Assembly (NCBI GenBank): GCA_027486755.1 | Contig: JAIXOM010000022.1 | Span: 19,272-83,271 of the forward strand | Reading direction: 5' to 3' | Length of the DNA stretch: 64,000 nucleotides | DNA from: Comamonadaceae bacterium | GTDB taxonomy: Bacteria; Pseudomonadota; Gammaproteobacteria; Burkholderiales; Burkholderiaceae_C | In this document: piece after piece, positions 44,986 to 52,903 of the stretch | Layout of the letters: each line of letters begins with the position of its first letter | How positions within the stretch are numbered: the first letter of the stretch is position 1 | Program-made: the position numbers and the translations under genes | Notes under the pieces: model-generated | Told to the model about the DNA's origin: nothing | The model's database searches: none | What the model saw: only the letters and a program-made list of their open reading frames with translations

Positions 44986-46526
44986 TGGCCCCTCCGGTGT
45001 TGCTCATAGCCCTGCAGCAAAGCGTCCGACAGACCCTGGCCAATCCGGTTCAGGCCTTTTTCGGTCAAGTGCATCAGGTCGGTCCAAGCCAGGCCTTGAT
45101 TGAGCCAGCGGGCAAAGGAGTTTTGGCCTCCCATGAATTCCCAGCTGTTCCAAAAGGCGCAGCCCATGTCCTGACTAGCCATCCGTTGCAAAGCCACCAT
45201 GCGAGCCATAGTCCTCTTTGAATAAATCCGGCCATCATCGCCCAATGTGCCTTGATCGAGCGGGCTCATAATCAGACAAGCCGCTTGCGGTGCGCCCTGG
45301 CGCAGCACCTGCACCGCTTTGATGAAGCCCTCGCGGTAAAGCTTGCCGTCGCCGGCCAGAATATTGCCGTTGCCTGCATCGTTACCGCCGAGCATCACCA
45401 CAATCAGATCGGGCCGCCGAGCCCGGGTCTGTTCGGCCAGATGATCGGCATTGAATTGCCGGATCGATCCGCTGGCGATACCCACTACCGCGGTGGTCTC
45501 CCAGGTGATGCCGCTCTGGGCTTCGAGCACCAGGCCATAGATTTCCAGCCCGTTTTCCTGCACCTGCAGCGCGGTCGAGACGATGCCCGCCTCGCTGTCG
45601 ATGACCCATTGGTCAAATTGCCCGTGCTCGATGCGCCTTGGCGCGGCCGCTGTGCCATTGATCTGCAGCCGAAGCGCCTCGGGCCGTCGGCTCTTCTGAG
45701 CGTAGATTTCCAGGCGCTGGCCTAGGGCCTGGCCAGACTTGGCCGGCGCGATCTGCACCTGTGTAGCGCCGCGGGCTTTGGCCACGATGCCGCCTAAGCC
45801 GTAGCGACCCTGGTTGCCGCCGTTGAGGATGGTGAACACCTCCCACTCCCCGCTGCGGCTGACCCGCACATCATCGCGGCGCATCCAGCGTGGATCCATA
45901 CCGGCCACCACAAAACCTGGCCCGCCGTCGCCGAACTGGGTCTTCATGCGCTGGCGTACCGTCTTGGCCACCCCATCGCCGGCCAAAGTGGAGTCGCCGT
46001 AGTGCAGGACCCTGACCGGGCCGTCGCGCTCGCCCCGCGCCAAGGTGCTGTAAAAGCCTTTGAGGTGCTCAGCGCCTTCGATGGCCACCAGCGGCGGTGT
46101 TCGTGCCCCAGCAGGGCTGTTGGGCGCGCTGGTCGAAGGGCTCGTCGACGGTGAACTTGCCCCGGTGCTCGGCGCCTTGGCGGTCTGTTCCGGGGGTGAG
46201 GGTGGGCTTTTCGGTTCGGCGGCTGGCTCCAATTTGGCCCCTTGCGCGGCTTGTTCCTGCGCTGGGGCCACCTGGGCTCGCAGGGGGGCGGAGCTTGCCG
46301 GCTTGGTCGCAGGGGCGGCCGGTGGGCTGGCCTGGGCTTGTTCCTGCGCCAGGTCCTGCTCTGCCACCGTCGCAGAAGGGATGCCCAGCGGCCCAAGGAC
46401 CCGGCTGGGCCTGAGGGTGCGCGCGTCATCGATCCAGTAGAGCGGGGCCAGCGCGCTCACAGCGGCTGCCAGCACCAGCAGCAGGTGTTGGCTGGAGCTT
46501 TTGGCCTGATCGCGCTGTGATGTCAT
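44982..46526 (-). CDS. Membrane-anchored SGNH-fold protein (O-acetylation cluster)
   Basis: 514-residue protein with one N-terminal membrane anchor (HLLLVLAAAVSALAPLYWI), a long Pro/Ala/Ser/Gln-rich linker (about 55-145) and a periplasmic SGNH domain: GDST (177-180; Ser179), GGND (380-383) and Asp483/His486 in TDLMHLT. Like the next gene it has an insert between blocks I and III. It starts 3 bases after the MBOAT stop. It probably takes acetyl groups delivered by the MBOAT protein and places them on a polymer, the role of PatB or AlgJ/AlgX in known systems; esterase activity is the alternative. Confidence 0.8.
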   Translation of the reverse strand: MTSQRDQAKSSSQHLLLVLAAAVSALAPLYWIDDARTLRPSRVLGPLGIPSATVAEQDLAQEQAQASPPAAPATKPASSAPLRAQVAPAQEQAAQGAKLEPAAEPKSPPSPPEQTAKAPSTGASSPSTSPSTSAPNSPAGARTPPLVAIEGAEHLKGFYSTLARGERDGPVRVLHYGDSTLAGDGVAKTVRQRMKTQFGDGGPGFVVAGMDPRWMRRDDVRVSRSGEWEVFTILNGGNQGRYGLGGIVAKARGATQVQIAPAKSGQALGQRLEIYAQKSRRPEALRLQINGTAAAPRRIEHGQFDQWVIDSEAGIVSTALQVQENGLEIYGLVLEAQSGITWETTAVVGIASGSIRQFNADHLAEQTRARRPDLIVVMLGGNDAGNGNILAGDGKLYREGFIKAVQVLRQGAPQAACLIMSPLDQGTLGDDGRIYSKRTMARMVALQRMASQDMGCAFWNSWEFMGGQNSFARWLNQGLAWTDLMHLTEKGLNRIGQGLSDALLQGYEQHRRGQ

Positions 46527-46529
46527 GGC

Positions 46530-47957
46530 TTAGAACTGCCGGTAGATGAAGGCCAGGGCCTGGCCGTCGGACAGCCAGGCGCTGAGCACCAGGACGCCGG
46601 CCAGGGCCAGCCCCTGCAGCAGCGCCGCTTGTCGCTCAAAGACCCGCTGGATCTGGAGCTTCGAGGCATGCGGTGCAAAGCAGCCGGCCATGCCCACACC
46701 CAGACAGATCCAGAAGGCCTGGCCGAAGCGGGGCCAGGCGCTGAGCTCGGAGTTCCACAGCGCGTTCCAGAAGATGGCTGCATCCTCGAAGCTCGGTGTC
46801 TTGAACAGAATCCGGGCGATCACCACAAAAGCAAAGGTCAGTATCCAACCGCCGACGCGCGCTTGCAGCTCGTGCCGCTCACTCCAGGCTTGCCAGGCGC
46901 TCTGCTCGCTGAGCCAGCGATAGATACACACCGCCGTGCCATGCAGCAGGCCGTACACCAGGAAGTTGAGCGTCAGGCCATGCCAGAGTGCCAGCAGCAC
47001 GATGGAGATCATCACATTGCGGTAAATCTTCCAGCGCACCACCCGGTTGCCGCCCAGGGGCCGGTAGACGTAGTGACCCACCCAGGCCGACAAGCTCATG
47101 TGCCAGCGGCGCCAGTAGGCAGCGATCGAGGTGGCCTGGTAGGGCCGGTCAAAGTTCTCGGGCAGCTTCAGGCCCAGCAGGCGGGCGCTGCCAATCACCA
47201 CATCGCTGTAAGCGGAAAAATCCAGATAGATCTGAATGGTGAAGGCCAGCGTCGCCACCATGATCTCGGTCGACGAGAAGGCCTGCGGGTCAGCAAAGAC
47301 GGGAGCCACGCCGGCCTTGGCGATCAGGTCGGACAGCAGCAGTTTCTTGACCAGGCCTTTGAAGATGCGCCACAGGCCGGCGCGCACATCTTCCTGGTCT
47401 ACCGGCCGAGGCTGCATCAGCTGCGCGATGAAGTCCGAGGCCTTGAGGACAGGCCCGGCCGCCAGATGGGGAAAGAAGCTCATGTAGACGCCGAAATGGC
47501 GCCAATCGCGGGTCGGCACCTCCCGGCGGTAACTGTCCACCGTGTAGCTGACCGCCTGGAAGGTCATCACCGAGAGCCCGAGCGGTGGCAGCAAGCCCTG
47601 GAACGCCTCGGCCTGGGCAGGCAGCATGAAGTGCTCGGCCACGCCGGCCATCAGCAATTTGTAGCCTACCAGTGGCGTGATCTCCAGCACGATCAGTGCG
47701 GTCAGTGGGCCGCGGCCGTAGGCCTTGCGGGCGGCCAAGAACTGGCAGCCCGCCCAGCTCAGCAGCAGCAGGGCGCTGACCAGCAGCAGGTCGAGCGTGG
47801 CTTTAAGGCGACTGGCGGGCTCGGCCAGCCAAAAATCGGCGCTCAGCGTCACCGCGCCAGCGATCAGCAGCAGCAAGAGGCGCGCTCGCTGACTGTCCAG
47901 TCGCAGGTACAGGGCTGCCAGCAGGGGCAGCGCGAGCAGGCCGTTGGAGGAGATCAC
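46530..47957 (-). CDS. MBOAT-family membrane O-acyltransferase (AlgI/PatA-like)
   Basis: 475-residue inner-membrane protein with about 11-12 helices. The two conserved MBOAT histidines are visible: His286 in YWRRWHMSLSAW and His326 in ALWHGLTLNF. PYQATSIAAYWRRWH and the YRPLGGNR stretch are typical of the AlgI branch. Such proteins move acetyl groups from cytoplasmic acetyl-CoA across the membrane for O-acetylation of alginate, peptidoglycan or other polymers. The start is GTG at 47957 (an ATG two bases upstream is out of frame). It sits centrally in the five-gene envelope cluster. Confidence 0.93.
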   Translation of the reverse strand: MISSNGLLALPLLAALYLRLDSQRARLLLLLIAGAVTLSADFWLAEPASRLKATLDLLLVSALLLLSWAGCQFLAARKAYGRGPLTALIVLEITPLVGYKLLMAGVAEHFMLPAQAEAFQGLLPPLGLSVMTFQAVSYTVDSYRREVPTRDWRHFGVYMSFFPHLAAGPVLKASDFIAQLMQPRPVDQEDVRAGLWRIFKGLVKKLLLSDLIAKAGVAPVFADPQAFSSTEIMVATLAFTIQIYLDFSAYSDVVIGSARLLGLKLPENFDRPYQATSIAAYWRRWHMSLSAWVGHYVYRPLGGNRVVRWKIYRNVMISIVLLALWHGLTLNFLVYGLLHGTAVCIYRWLSEQSAWQAWSERHELQARVGGWILTFAFVVIARILFKTPSFEDAAIFWNALWNSELSAWPRFGQAFWICLGVGMAGCFAPHASKLQIQRVFERQAALLQGLALAGVLVLSAWLSDGQALAFIYRQF

Positions 47958-47970
47958 ATCAGACTATGCG

Positions 47971-49071
47971 CTAGCTTTTTCGCTTGGCCACGATCAGGGC
48001 GTAGTTGCCGTCTTTGTAATACCCAACCCGAAAGGCCAGCGGCTGAATGTCCTTGCCCTGTGCGAAGGCCTTCGCCAGGTCGCGCTGATAGCCGCCAAAG
48101 GCCACATGGGCCCGCTCAAACCGGCCGTAGAGTGTCAGGCCAAAGTTTTCTTTCAGCTGACCGTATTTGATGCCGGTTTCATCCTGGATGATGAAGGGCG
48201 CCTGGCTGGTCATGCTGGCGGCCACCATGGAAAAGCTGTTGTTTTGCGGCAGGTGTGAGGCGGCCTTGAGCAGCACCGGATGGGCCGCCATCTGTCGAAC
48301 GAACTGATGGTGCTGCGGGTTGGCCGACAAGCCCTTGTCGGACAGGTCAATGCGCAAATAGTCCACCACGACCTGTTCGCCGGCGCGTTCAAGGCGAAAC
48401 CGTACCGAACGCCAGTTCGCATCACTGACAGGCAGTTCTTCGACCTCACCGGTGGCATTGATCTGTATGGGGACGATGCTATTGACCTTCAGCCCTTTGA
48501 GCTGGAAAAAGGAACTCAGGAAGGTTGACGCGCCTATGCGCACCCGGTTCCTGTGCAGGTATTTGTCCAGGTATTCGGTGACAAAGAAGCCGTCGCGTCC
48601 GTAGTACTCCCAGGCGCCGGTGAGCACTTCCAGCGTTTGCCGCGCGGCTTCGGGCTTGAGTTCCGTCAAGTCGACGGGACGCTCTGCCGCTTGCATGGCC
48701 ACCATCACATAGCGTTTGGCTTGCGGAAACAACTGGCTGACGGTGGCAAAGTCCGGCCCGGAGAAGGGGTAGAACACGGTGTTCTGGAAAGTCGGGATCT
48801 GCTTGCCGGCCCAGGCCTGCATGGGCTCGCCAATTTGGCTGTGGTACTGCTTCCAATTGCGTTGCACCGCCCGGGCGTAAGCCGACCAGGCCTCGCCCTG
48901 CAGTTGTGCCGGAACGCCCTCCTTGGGCGACTGGCCGGCCAGCAGCGCCAGGGCGGCTGCGCTCTGGACCTGGGCCTGGGCCTGGACCGGTCGCACGTTG
49001 AGGTAGAGGGCGGAGGCGAGCAAGGCCAGCGCAGCGCAAGCTCGCGCCAGGGTCAGGTTGGCAGACAACAT
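47971..49071 (-). CDS. Secreted protein of unknown function (O-acetylation cluster)
   Basis: 366-residue protein with a signal peptide (ACAALALLASALYLNVRPVQAQAQ). I do not recognise a family. Features: SGPDFATVSQLFPQAKRYVMVAMQAAE near the start, TFLSSFFQLKGLKVNSIVPIQI in the middle, and DETGIKYGQLKENFGLTLYGRFERA later. The C-terminal YYKDGNYALIVAKRK is basic. It has no visible catalytic triad, no lipobox and no membrane segment after the signal. Its place between the NlpC/P60 gene and the MBOAT gene, with gaps of 23 and 13 bases, ties it to the same envelope process, perhaps as a scaffold or polymer-binding partner. Confidence 0.75.
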   Translation of the reverse strand: MLSANLTLARACAALALLASALYLNVRPVQAQAQVQSAAALALLAGQSPKEGVPAQLQGEAWSAYARAVQRNWKQYHSQIGEPMQAWAGKQIPTFQNTVFYPFSGPDFATVSQLFPQAKRYVMVAMQAAERPVDLTELKPEAARQTLEVLTGAWEYYGRDGFFVTEYLDKYLHRNRVRIGASTFLSSFFQLKGLKVNSIVPIQINATGEVEELPVSDANWRSVRFRLERAGEQVVVDYLRIDLSDKGLSANPQHHQFVRQMAAHPVLLKAASHLPQNNSFSMVAASMTSQAPFIIQDETGIKYGQLKENFGLTLYGRFERAHVAFGGYQRDLAKAFAQGKDIQPLAFRVGYYKDGNYALIVAKRKS

Positions 49072-49094
49072 CGAAAACCTTCTAAAAACGGGAT

Positions 49095-49631
49095 TCAGAA
49101 GCCAGGCGCTTGTGCGGGCACGGGGCCTGCAGCAGGAGGCATCACGCGCCTGGCGCCGGCAAAGCGGCCGCGGTAGTAGCTCGAATCCATGGATTCGATG
49201 GTCACCGTGGTACCGCGCCTTGGGGCGTGGATAAAGCGGCCTTCACCGATGTAAATGCCCACATGGGACAAGGTGGCGAAGGTGTTGAAAAACAGCAGAT
49301 CACCAGGCTTCAGATCGGCCCTGCCGACCTGCTCTGCGCTTTTGAACAAATCGCGCTGCATGCGCGGTATGCGCACCTGCAACTCATTGAAAACATAGTA
49401 GACCAAGCCGCTGCAGTCAAAGCCACGCGCAGGATCGGCCCCAGCCCACCGATAAGGAATGCCGAGCAGCTTGCGCGCCAATTCCACGGCAGGGTGACTG
49501 GTTGAAGAATCGCCGGCTCTAGCACTGGCCTGACCCGGCGGCGTTGCCTGCACAGAGCCTGCCGGCTGCGCGTGCGCGGCAAGGCAGGCGCAGGCCCAGA
49601 GGGCCAGGCATAACGTCTTCAGGCGGAGCAT
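49095..49631 (-). CDS. NlpC/P60 (C40) peptidoglycan peptidase
   Basis: 178-residue secreted cysteine peptidase. Signal peptide: LKTLCLALWACACLAAHAQ. The C40 domain covers about residues 45-170: PYRWAGADPARGFDCSG with Cys73, LSHVGIYIGEG with His123, and RFIHAPRRG with His135 as the third polar residue. Such enzymes cut D-Glu to meso-DAP bonds in peptidoglycan stems. The start at 49631 (MLRLKTLCL) is preferred to 49751. It heads the five-gene cluster, which points to peptidoglycan or a wall-attached polymer as the target of the O-acetylation proteins. Confidence 0.9.
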   Translation of the reverse strand: MLRLKTLCLALWACACLAAHAQPAGSVQATPPGQASARAGDSSTSHPAVELARKLLGIPYRWAGADPARGFDCSGLVYYVFNELQVRIPRMQRDLFKSAEQVGRADLKPGDLLFFNTFATLSHVGIYIGEGRFIHAPRRGTTVTIESMDSSYYRGRFAGARRVMPPAAGPVPAQAPGF

Positions 49632-49780
49632 AAGATTCAATTCTAAGTCATCGCTGGCGCCTCTATGGTGCTCACACCCTGCCTTGCATCCAGGCCCGGA
49701 CCAGGGCCGCAGCCGCTCTGGCGCTGCTACAGTGCCGCCAGGTTTTTTCACCCACGGATCCCAGGCAGGAGTTGTAAACC

Positions 49781-50614
49781 ATGATGATGTTTGAAGGTCA
49801 GCGCGTCGACTGCGTCGTCGATGGTCCCTGCGCCACCGTGCGCCTGTTCAACCCCAAGCAGGGCCTGATGGACGAGGCGATGGAGAGCGAGCTGCTGCAG
49901 GTGCTCGATATCCTGCACGACCGCCAGGCCTGGCCCGAGGCTCGGGTGGTGATCCTCACAGGCCGGGATCCTGGCGTGTTTGTCCGCCATTACGATGTGG
50001 CCGTCCTGCACCAGCGGGCCCAAGCCATGGCGGTGCGGGGCAAGCGGTTCTCGGTGGAGCGCTCGGTGCCGCAAGGCGGCGTCCACCGCTGCATCGACCG
50101 CATCGAAGCCAGCGATTTGATCTTCATTGCCGCCATCAACGGGGTGGCCATGGGCGGCGGTTTCGAGCTGGCGCTGGGCTGCGACTTGCGGGTGGTGCAG
50201 GCCGGCTCTTTTGAACTGGGCCTGCCTGAACTTAATTTGGGCCTGCTGCCCGGCGCCGGCGGCACCCAGGCCCTGGCCCGCCTTTTGGGCACCAGCGCCA
50301 CTTTGCAGATGCTGCTCACAGCCCACGTCATGAGCCCGCGCGAAGTGTTCGAGTTGCGCCTGGCGGGTGCCTGTGTGGACGATGTGATGGCCCAGGCTCG
50401 CGCCTGGGCCAGTCAGCTGGCGGCGGTGCCAGCGCGTGCCTGCGCTCACATCAAGCAGCTGGTGCGCCAGGGGCCGCTCTGGGAGCTCGAGCGTGCCCGC
50501 GCCGCCGAGCGCACCTTGTTTTGCGACTGCATGGTTGATCCGGCTGCGCTGCCTTTGATGGCCGACGTCGCCGAGGGCCGCCGCACCATCGCGGACCGGC
50601 CGGGCAGCGCCTGA
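49781..50614 (+). CDS. Enoyl-CoA hydratase/isomerase (crotonase) family protein
   Basis: 277-residue crotonase-fold protein. The oxyanion-hole segment INGVAMGGGFELALGCD and the following FELGLPELNLGLLPGAGGTQ are intact, with Glu129 and Glu150 in the places of the two catalytic glutamates of classical hydratases. The first active-site loop (GRDPGVFVRHYDV) differs from common hydratases, so isomerase or hydrolase chemistry is possible. AGGAG lies before ATGATGATG at 49781. It is read towards the thiolase/P450 operon, from which it is separated by a bidirectional terminator. Confidence 0.88.
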   Translation: MMMFEGQRVDCVVDGPCATVRLFNPKQGLMDEAMESELLQVLDILHDRQAWPEARVVILTGRDPGVFVRHYDVAVLHQRAQAMAVRGKRFSVERSVPQGGVHRCIDRIEASDLIFIAAINGVAMGGGFELALGCDLRVVQAGSFELGLPELNLGLLPGAGGTQALARLLGTSATLQMLLTAHVMSPREVFELRLAGACVDDVMAQARAWASQLAAVPARACAHIKQLVRQGPLWELERARAAERTLFCDCMVDPAALPLMADVAEGRRTIADRPGSA

Positions 50615-50640
50615 ATTGACGCTCAGTCTCTTGTTAAAAA

Positions 50641-50663
50641 AAACGGGCCCAACGGGCCCGTTT
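50641..50663. terminator. Bidirectional intrinsic terminator
   Basis: Perfect 10-bp stem AAACGGGCCC / GGGCCCGTTT with a 3-base loop, an A-run on the left and a T-run on the right. It can stop both the crotonase transcript and the leftward operon ending with the Bug receptor gene. Confidence 0.93.
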
Positions 50664-50686
50664 TTCATCGAAACGTCGGACCCGGC

Positions 50687-51679
50687 TTACTGGTCGAGCT
50701 TGACGTTGGCGGTGCGGATGTACTGGCCCCAGCGGTCAAACTCGCTGTTGTAGAAGCTCTGGTAAGCCTGCGGATTCATGCGGTCGGCCACCATGGACAT
50801 CTTGGTCATCGTCTCTTTGACCTGTGGCTCGGCCATGGCCGCGTCAAAAGCGGCATTGAGCTTGGCCACGATGTCCGGCGGCGTGCCCGCCGGTGCCAGA
50901 AAGCCCAGCCAGGGGCCCATGTCGATGGCGATGCCCAACTCCTTCATGATCGGGATGTTGGTGTAGCCGGGCAGACGCTCGCGGGCAGTGATCACCAGCA
51001 TGCGCACCGCGCCCGATTGGGCATGGCCAGCGGCCACGGGGATTGGCACGATCGCGCTGTTGATTTGGTTGGCCAGCTGCGCCTGCATCAGCGGCGCAGT
51101 GCCGTTGTAGGGCACATGCAGCAGGTCAATGCCGGCCACCTGCTTGAGCGCCTCCATGGTGATTTGCCCCGAGCTGCCCAGGCCCCAGGAGCCAAAGGTC
51201 ATGGGCTCCTTGGCCGCTTTGGCCATCTGCAGGAATTCGGCAAAGGTCTTGGCCGGATGCGAGGCATGCACCACCAGCGCCAGCGGGGTAAAGCCTATGG
51301 GAGCCACCGCCACAAAGTCTTTCTTGGAGTCGTAGGGCGACTGCTTGAGGATGTGCGGCGCGATCGAGTGCGAGTCAGCAGCGCCGTAGACCAGCGTGTA
51401 GCCATCGGCCGGGCTGCGGGCGGCAGCCAGGCTGCCTATGGTGCCAATCGCCCCGGGGCGGTTTTCCACCACTACCGCTTGGCCCAAGCGCTGCGACAGC
51501 GCCGGCAGCATGGCGCGCACCAGCACATCGCCGCCGCCGCCGGCGGCCCAGGGCATGATGATCTTGATCGGCTTATTTGGGAAGCTGCTGGCCTGGGCCC
51601 AGGCTGCAGGTGCAAGACCGGCCAAGCCGCTGGCAGCCAGCGCGCCCAGGGCGGTTCGGCGGGTAGGGTGATGGTTCAT
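50687..51679 (-). CDS. Bug/TctC-family periplasmic substrate-binding receptor (orphan)
   Basis: 330-residue Bug receptor. The N terminus MNHHPTRRTALGALAASGLAGLAPAAWAQ is a signal peptide with a twin arginine. The mature part starts FPNKPIKIIMPWAAGGGGDVL and carries VVVENRPGAIG and SPADGYTLVYG. It is the last gene of the thiolase/CoA ligase/P450 operon, 30 bases after the thiolase stop. That place suggests it captures the acid degraded by the operon, but no permease gene adjoins it. Confidence 0.92.
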   Translation of the reverse strand: MNHHPTRRTALGALAASGLAGLAPAAWAQASSFPNKPIKIIMPWAAGGGGDVLVRAMLPALSQRLGQAVVVENRPGAIGTIGSLAAARSPADGYTLVYGAADSHSIAPHILKQSPYDSKKDFVAVAPIGFTPLALVVHASHPAKTFAEFLQMAKAAKEPMTFGSWGLGSSGQITMEALKQVAGIDLLHVPYNGTAPLMQAQLANQINSAIVPIPVAAGHAQSGAVRMLVITARERLPGYTNIPIMKELGIAIDMGPWLGFLAPAGTPPDIVAKLNAAFDAAMAEPQVKETMTKMSMVADRMNPQAYQSFYNSEFDRWGQYIRTANVKLDQ

Positions 51680-51709
51680 GGTTGTCTCCTCGTGGGTTGA
51701 AAAAAGGGT

Positions 51710-52903
51710 TTAGCGCAGCAGGTTTTCGATCAGCAGGGCCATGCCCTGGCCTGCGCCTATGCACAGGGCCATGACGGCGTAACGCCCACCGGTATCTTGC
51801 AAATGGTGCATGGCGGTCATGGTCATGCGCAGACCGGTGGCGCCCGGCGGGTGACCGATGGAAATGCCTCCGCCGTACAAATTGGTACTCCCGCGCGGCA
51901 GGCCTAGCTCGCGCTCGGCGTGCAGATTGACCACTGCAAAGGCTTCGTTGATCTCGAAGTAATCAATGTCGCTGACCTTCAGGCCTTGGCGTTCGAGCAG
52001 CAGACGCACCGCCGGCACCGGCCCTATGCCCATGATGCGCGGCTCGACGCCGACCGTGGCCCAGTCCACCAGGCGCGCCTGGGCCTGCAGGCCGCGCTCT
52101 TTGGCGGCGCCCGCCTCCAGCACCGCCACAAAGGCGGCGCCGTCGGTCACGCCGCTGGAATTGCCGGCGGTCACCTGGCCCTGCGCGTCAAACGAGGGCT
52201 TGAGTTGCTGCAAGCGCTCGAGCGTGATGTCGGGCCGCGGAAACTCATCCTCGCTCATCAGACGGGTGCTGCGACCCTGTTTGACTTCGATCGGGGCGAT
52301 CTGGCGCGCCAGAAAACCGCTGCGCATAGCCTGCCCAGCGCGCTGCTGGCTCATCAGCGCCCAGGTATCCATATCGGCGCGCAGATGACCGAATTGACCA
52401 GCCAGGTTTTCAGCGGTCTGCCCCATGTACTCGCGGGTGAAGGGGTCGCGGTAAGTGTTTTCCAGCCAGTCTTGCAAGTTCTGGTCGCCGCGCTTATGGC
52501 CCCAGCGGCCGCTGCGCAGCACGAAGGGCGCTCGGCTGTAGCTTTCGGCGCCGCCGGCCAGGGCGACCTTCGAATGGCCGGAGATGATCTGCTCGGCCGC
52601 CGACACCATGGCCTGCAGCCCGGCCCCGCATCCGCGGCTGACCGTCAGGGCGGGCACATGGTCGGGCAGGCCCATGGCGCCAGAAATCACCCTTGCGCCA
52701 AACAGGCTGTCGGCATCAACCGGCACGGTGTTGGCATAGACCAGATGGTCGATGTCGCCGGCTTGCAGGCCGCTGCGCGCAAGGCAGGCGCGGGCCGCAT
52801 GCACCGCCAGTTGGGTCAATGGGGTGTCGCGCAGGCTACCGCCAAAGTCGCCGAAGGGGGTGCGCGCCGGCGCGGCCAGCACGATGTTGTGGTTCAGGCT
52901 CAT
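51710..52903 (-). CDS. Thiolase (acetyl-CoA C-acyltransferase)
   Basis: 397-residue thiolase that cleaves 3-oxoacyl-CoA with CoA at the end of a beta-oxidation cycle. Active-site Cys lies in VSRGCGAGLQAM (about residue 87), the His in GHPPGATGLRMT, and the second Cys in LCIGAGQGMA. NEAFAVVNLHA is also conserved. Its start overlaps the acyl-CoA ligase stop by four bases (ATGA), so the two are translationally coupled. Confidence 0.95.
   Translation of the reverse strand: MSLNHNIVLAAPARTPFGDFGGSLRDTPLTQLAVHAARACLARSGLQAGDIDHLVYANTVPVDADSLFGARVISGAMGLPDHVPALTVSRGCGAGLQAMVSAAEQIISGHSKVALAGGAESYSRAPFVLRSGRWGHKRGDQNLQDWLENTYRDPFTREYMGQTAENLAGQFGHLRADMDTWALMSQQRAGQAMRSGFLARQIAPIEVKQGRSTRLMSEDEFPRPDITLERLQQLKPSFDAQGQVTAGNSSGVTDGAAFVAVLEAGAAKERGLQAQARLVDWATVGVEPRIMGIGPVPAVRLLLERQGLKVSDIDYFEINEAFAVVNLHAERELGLPRGSTNLYGGGISIGHPPGATGLRMTMTAMHHLQDTGGRYAVMALCIGAGQGMALLIENLLR

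Noticed and set aside
46629..48170. 513-codon plus-strand open frame across the MBOAT gene
   Set aside because: It spans the MBOAT gene and part of the next gene on the other strand, without any domain or start signal.
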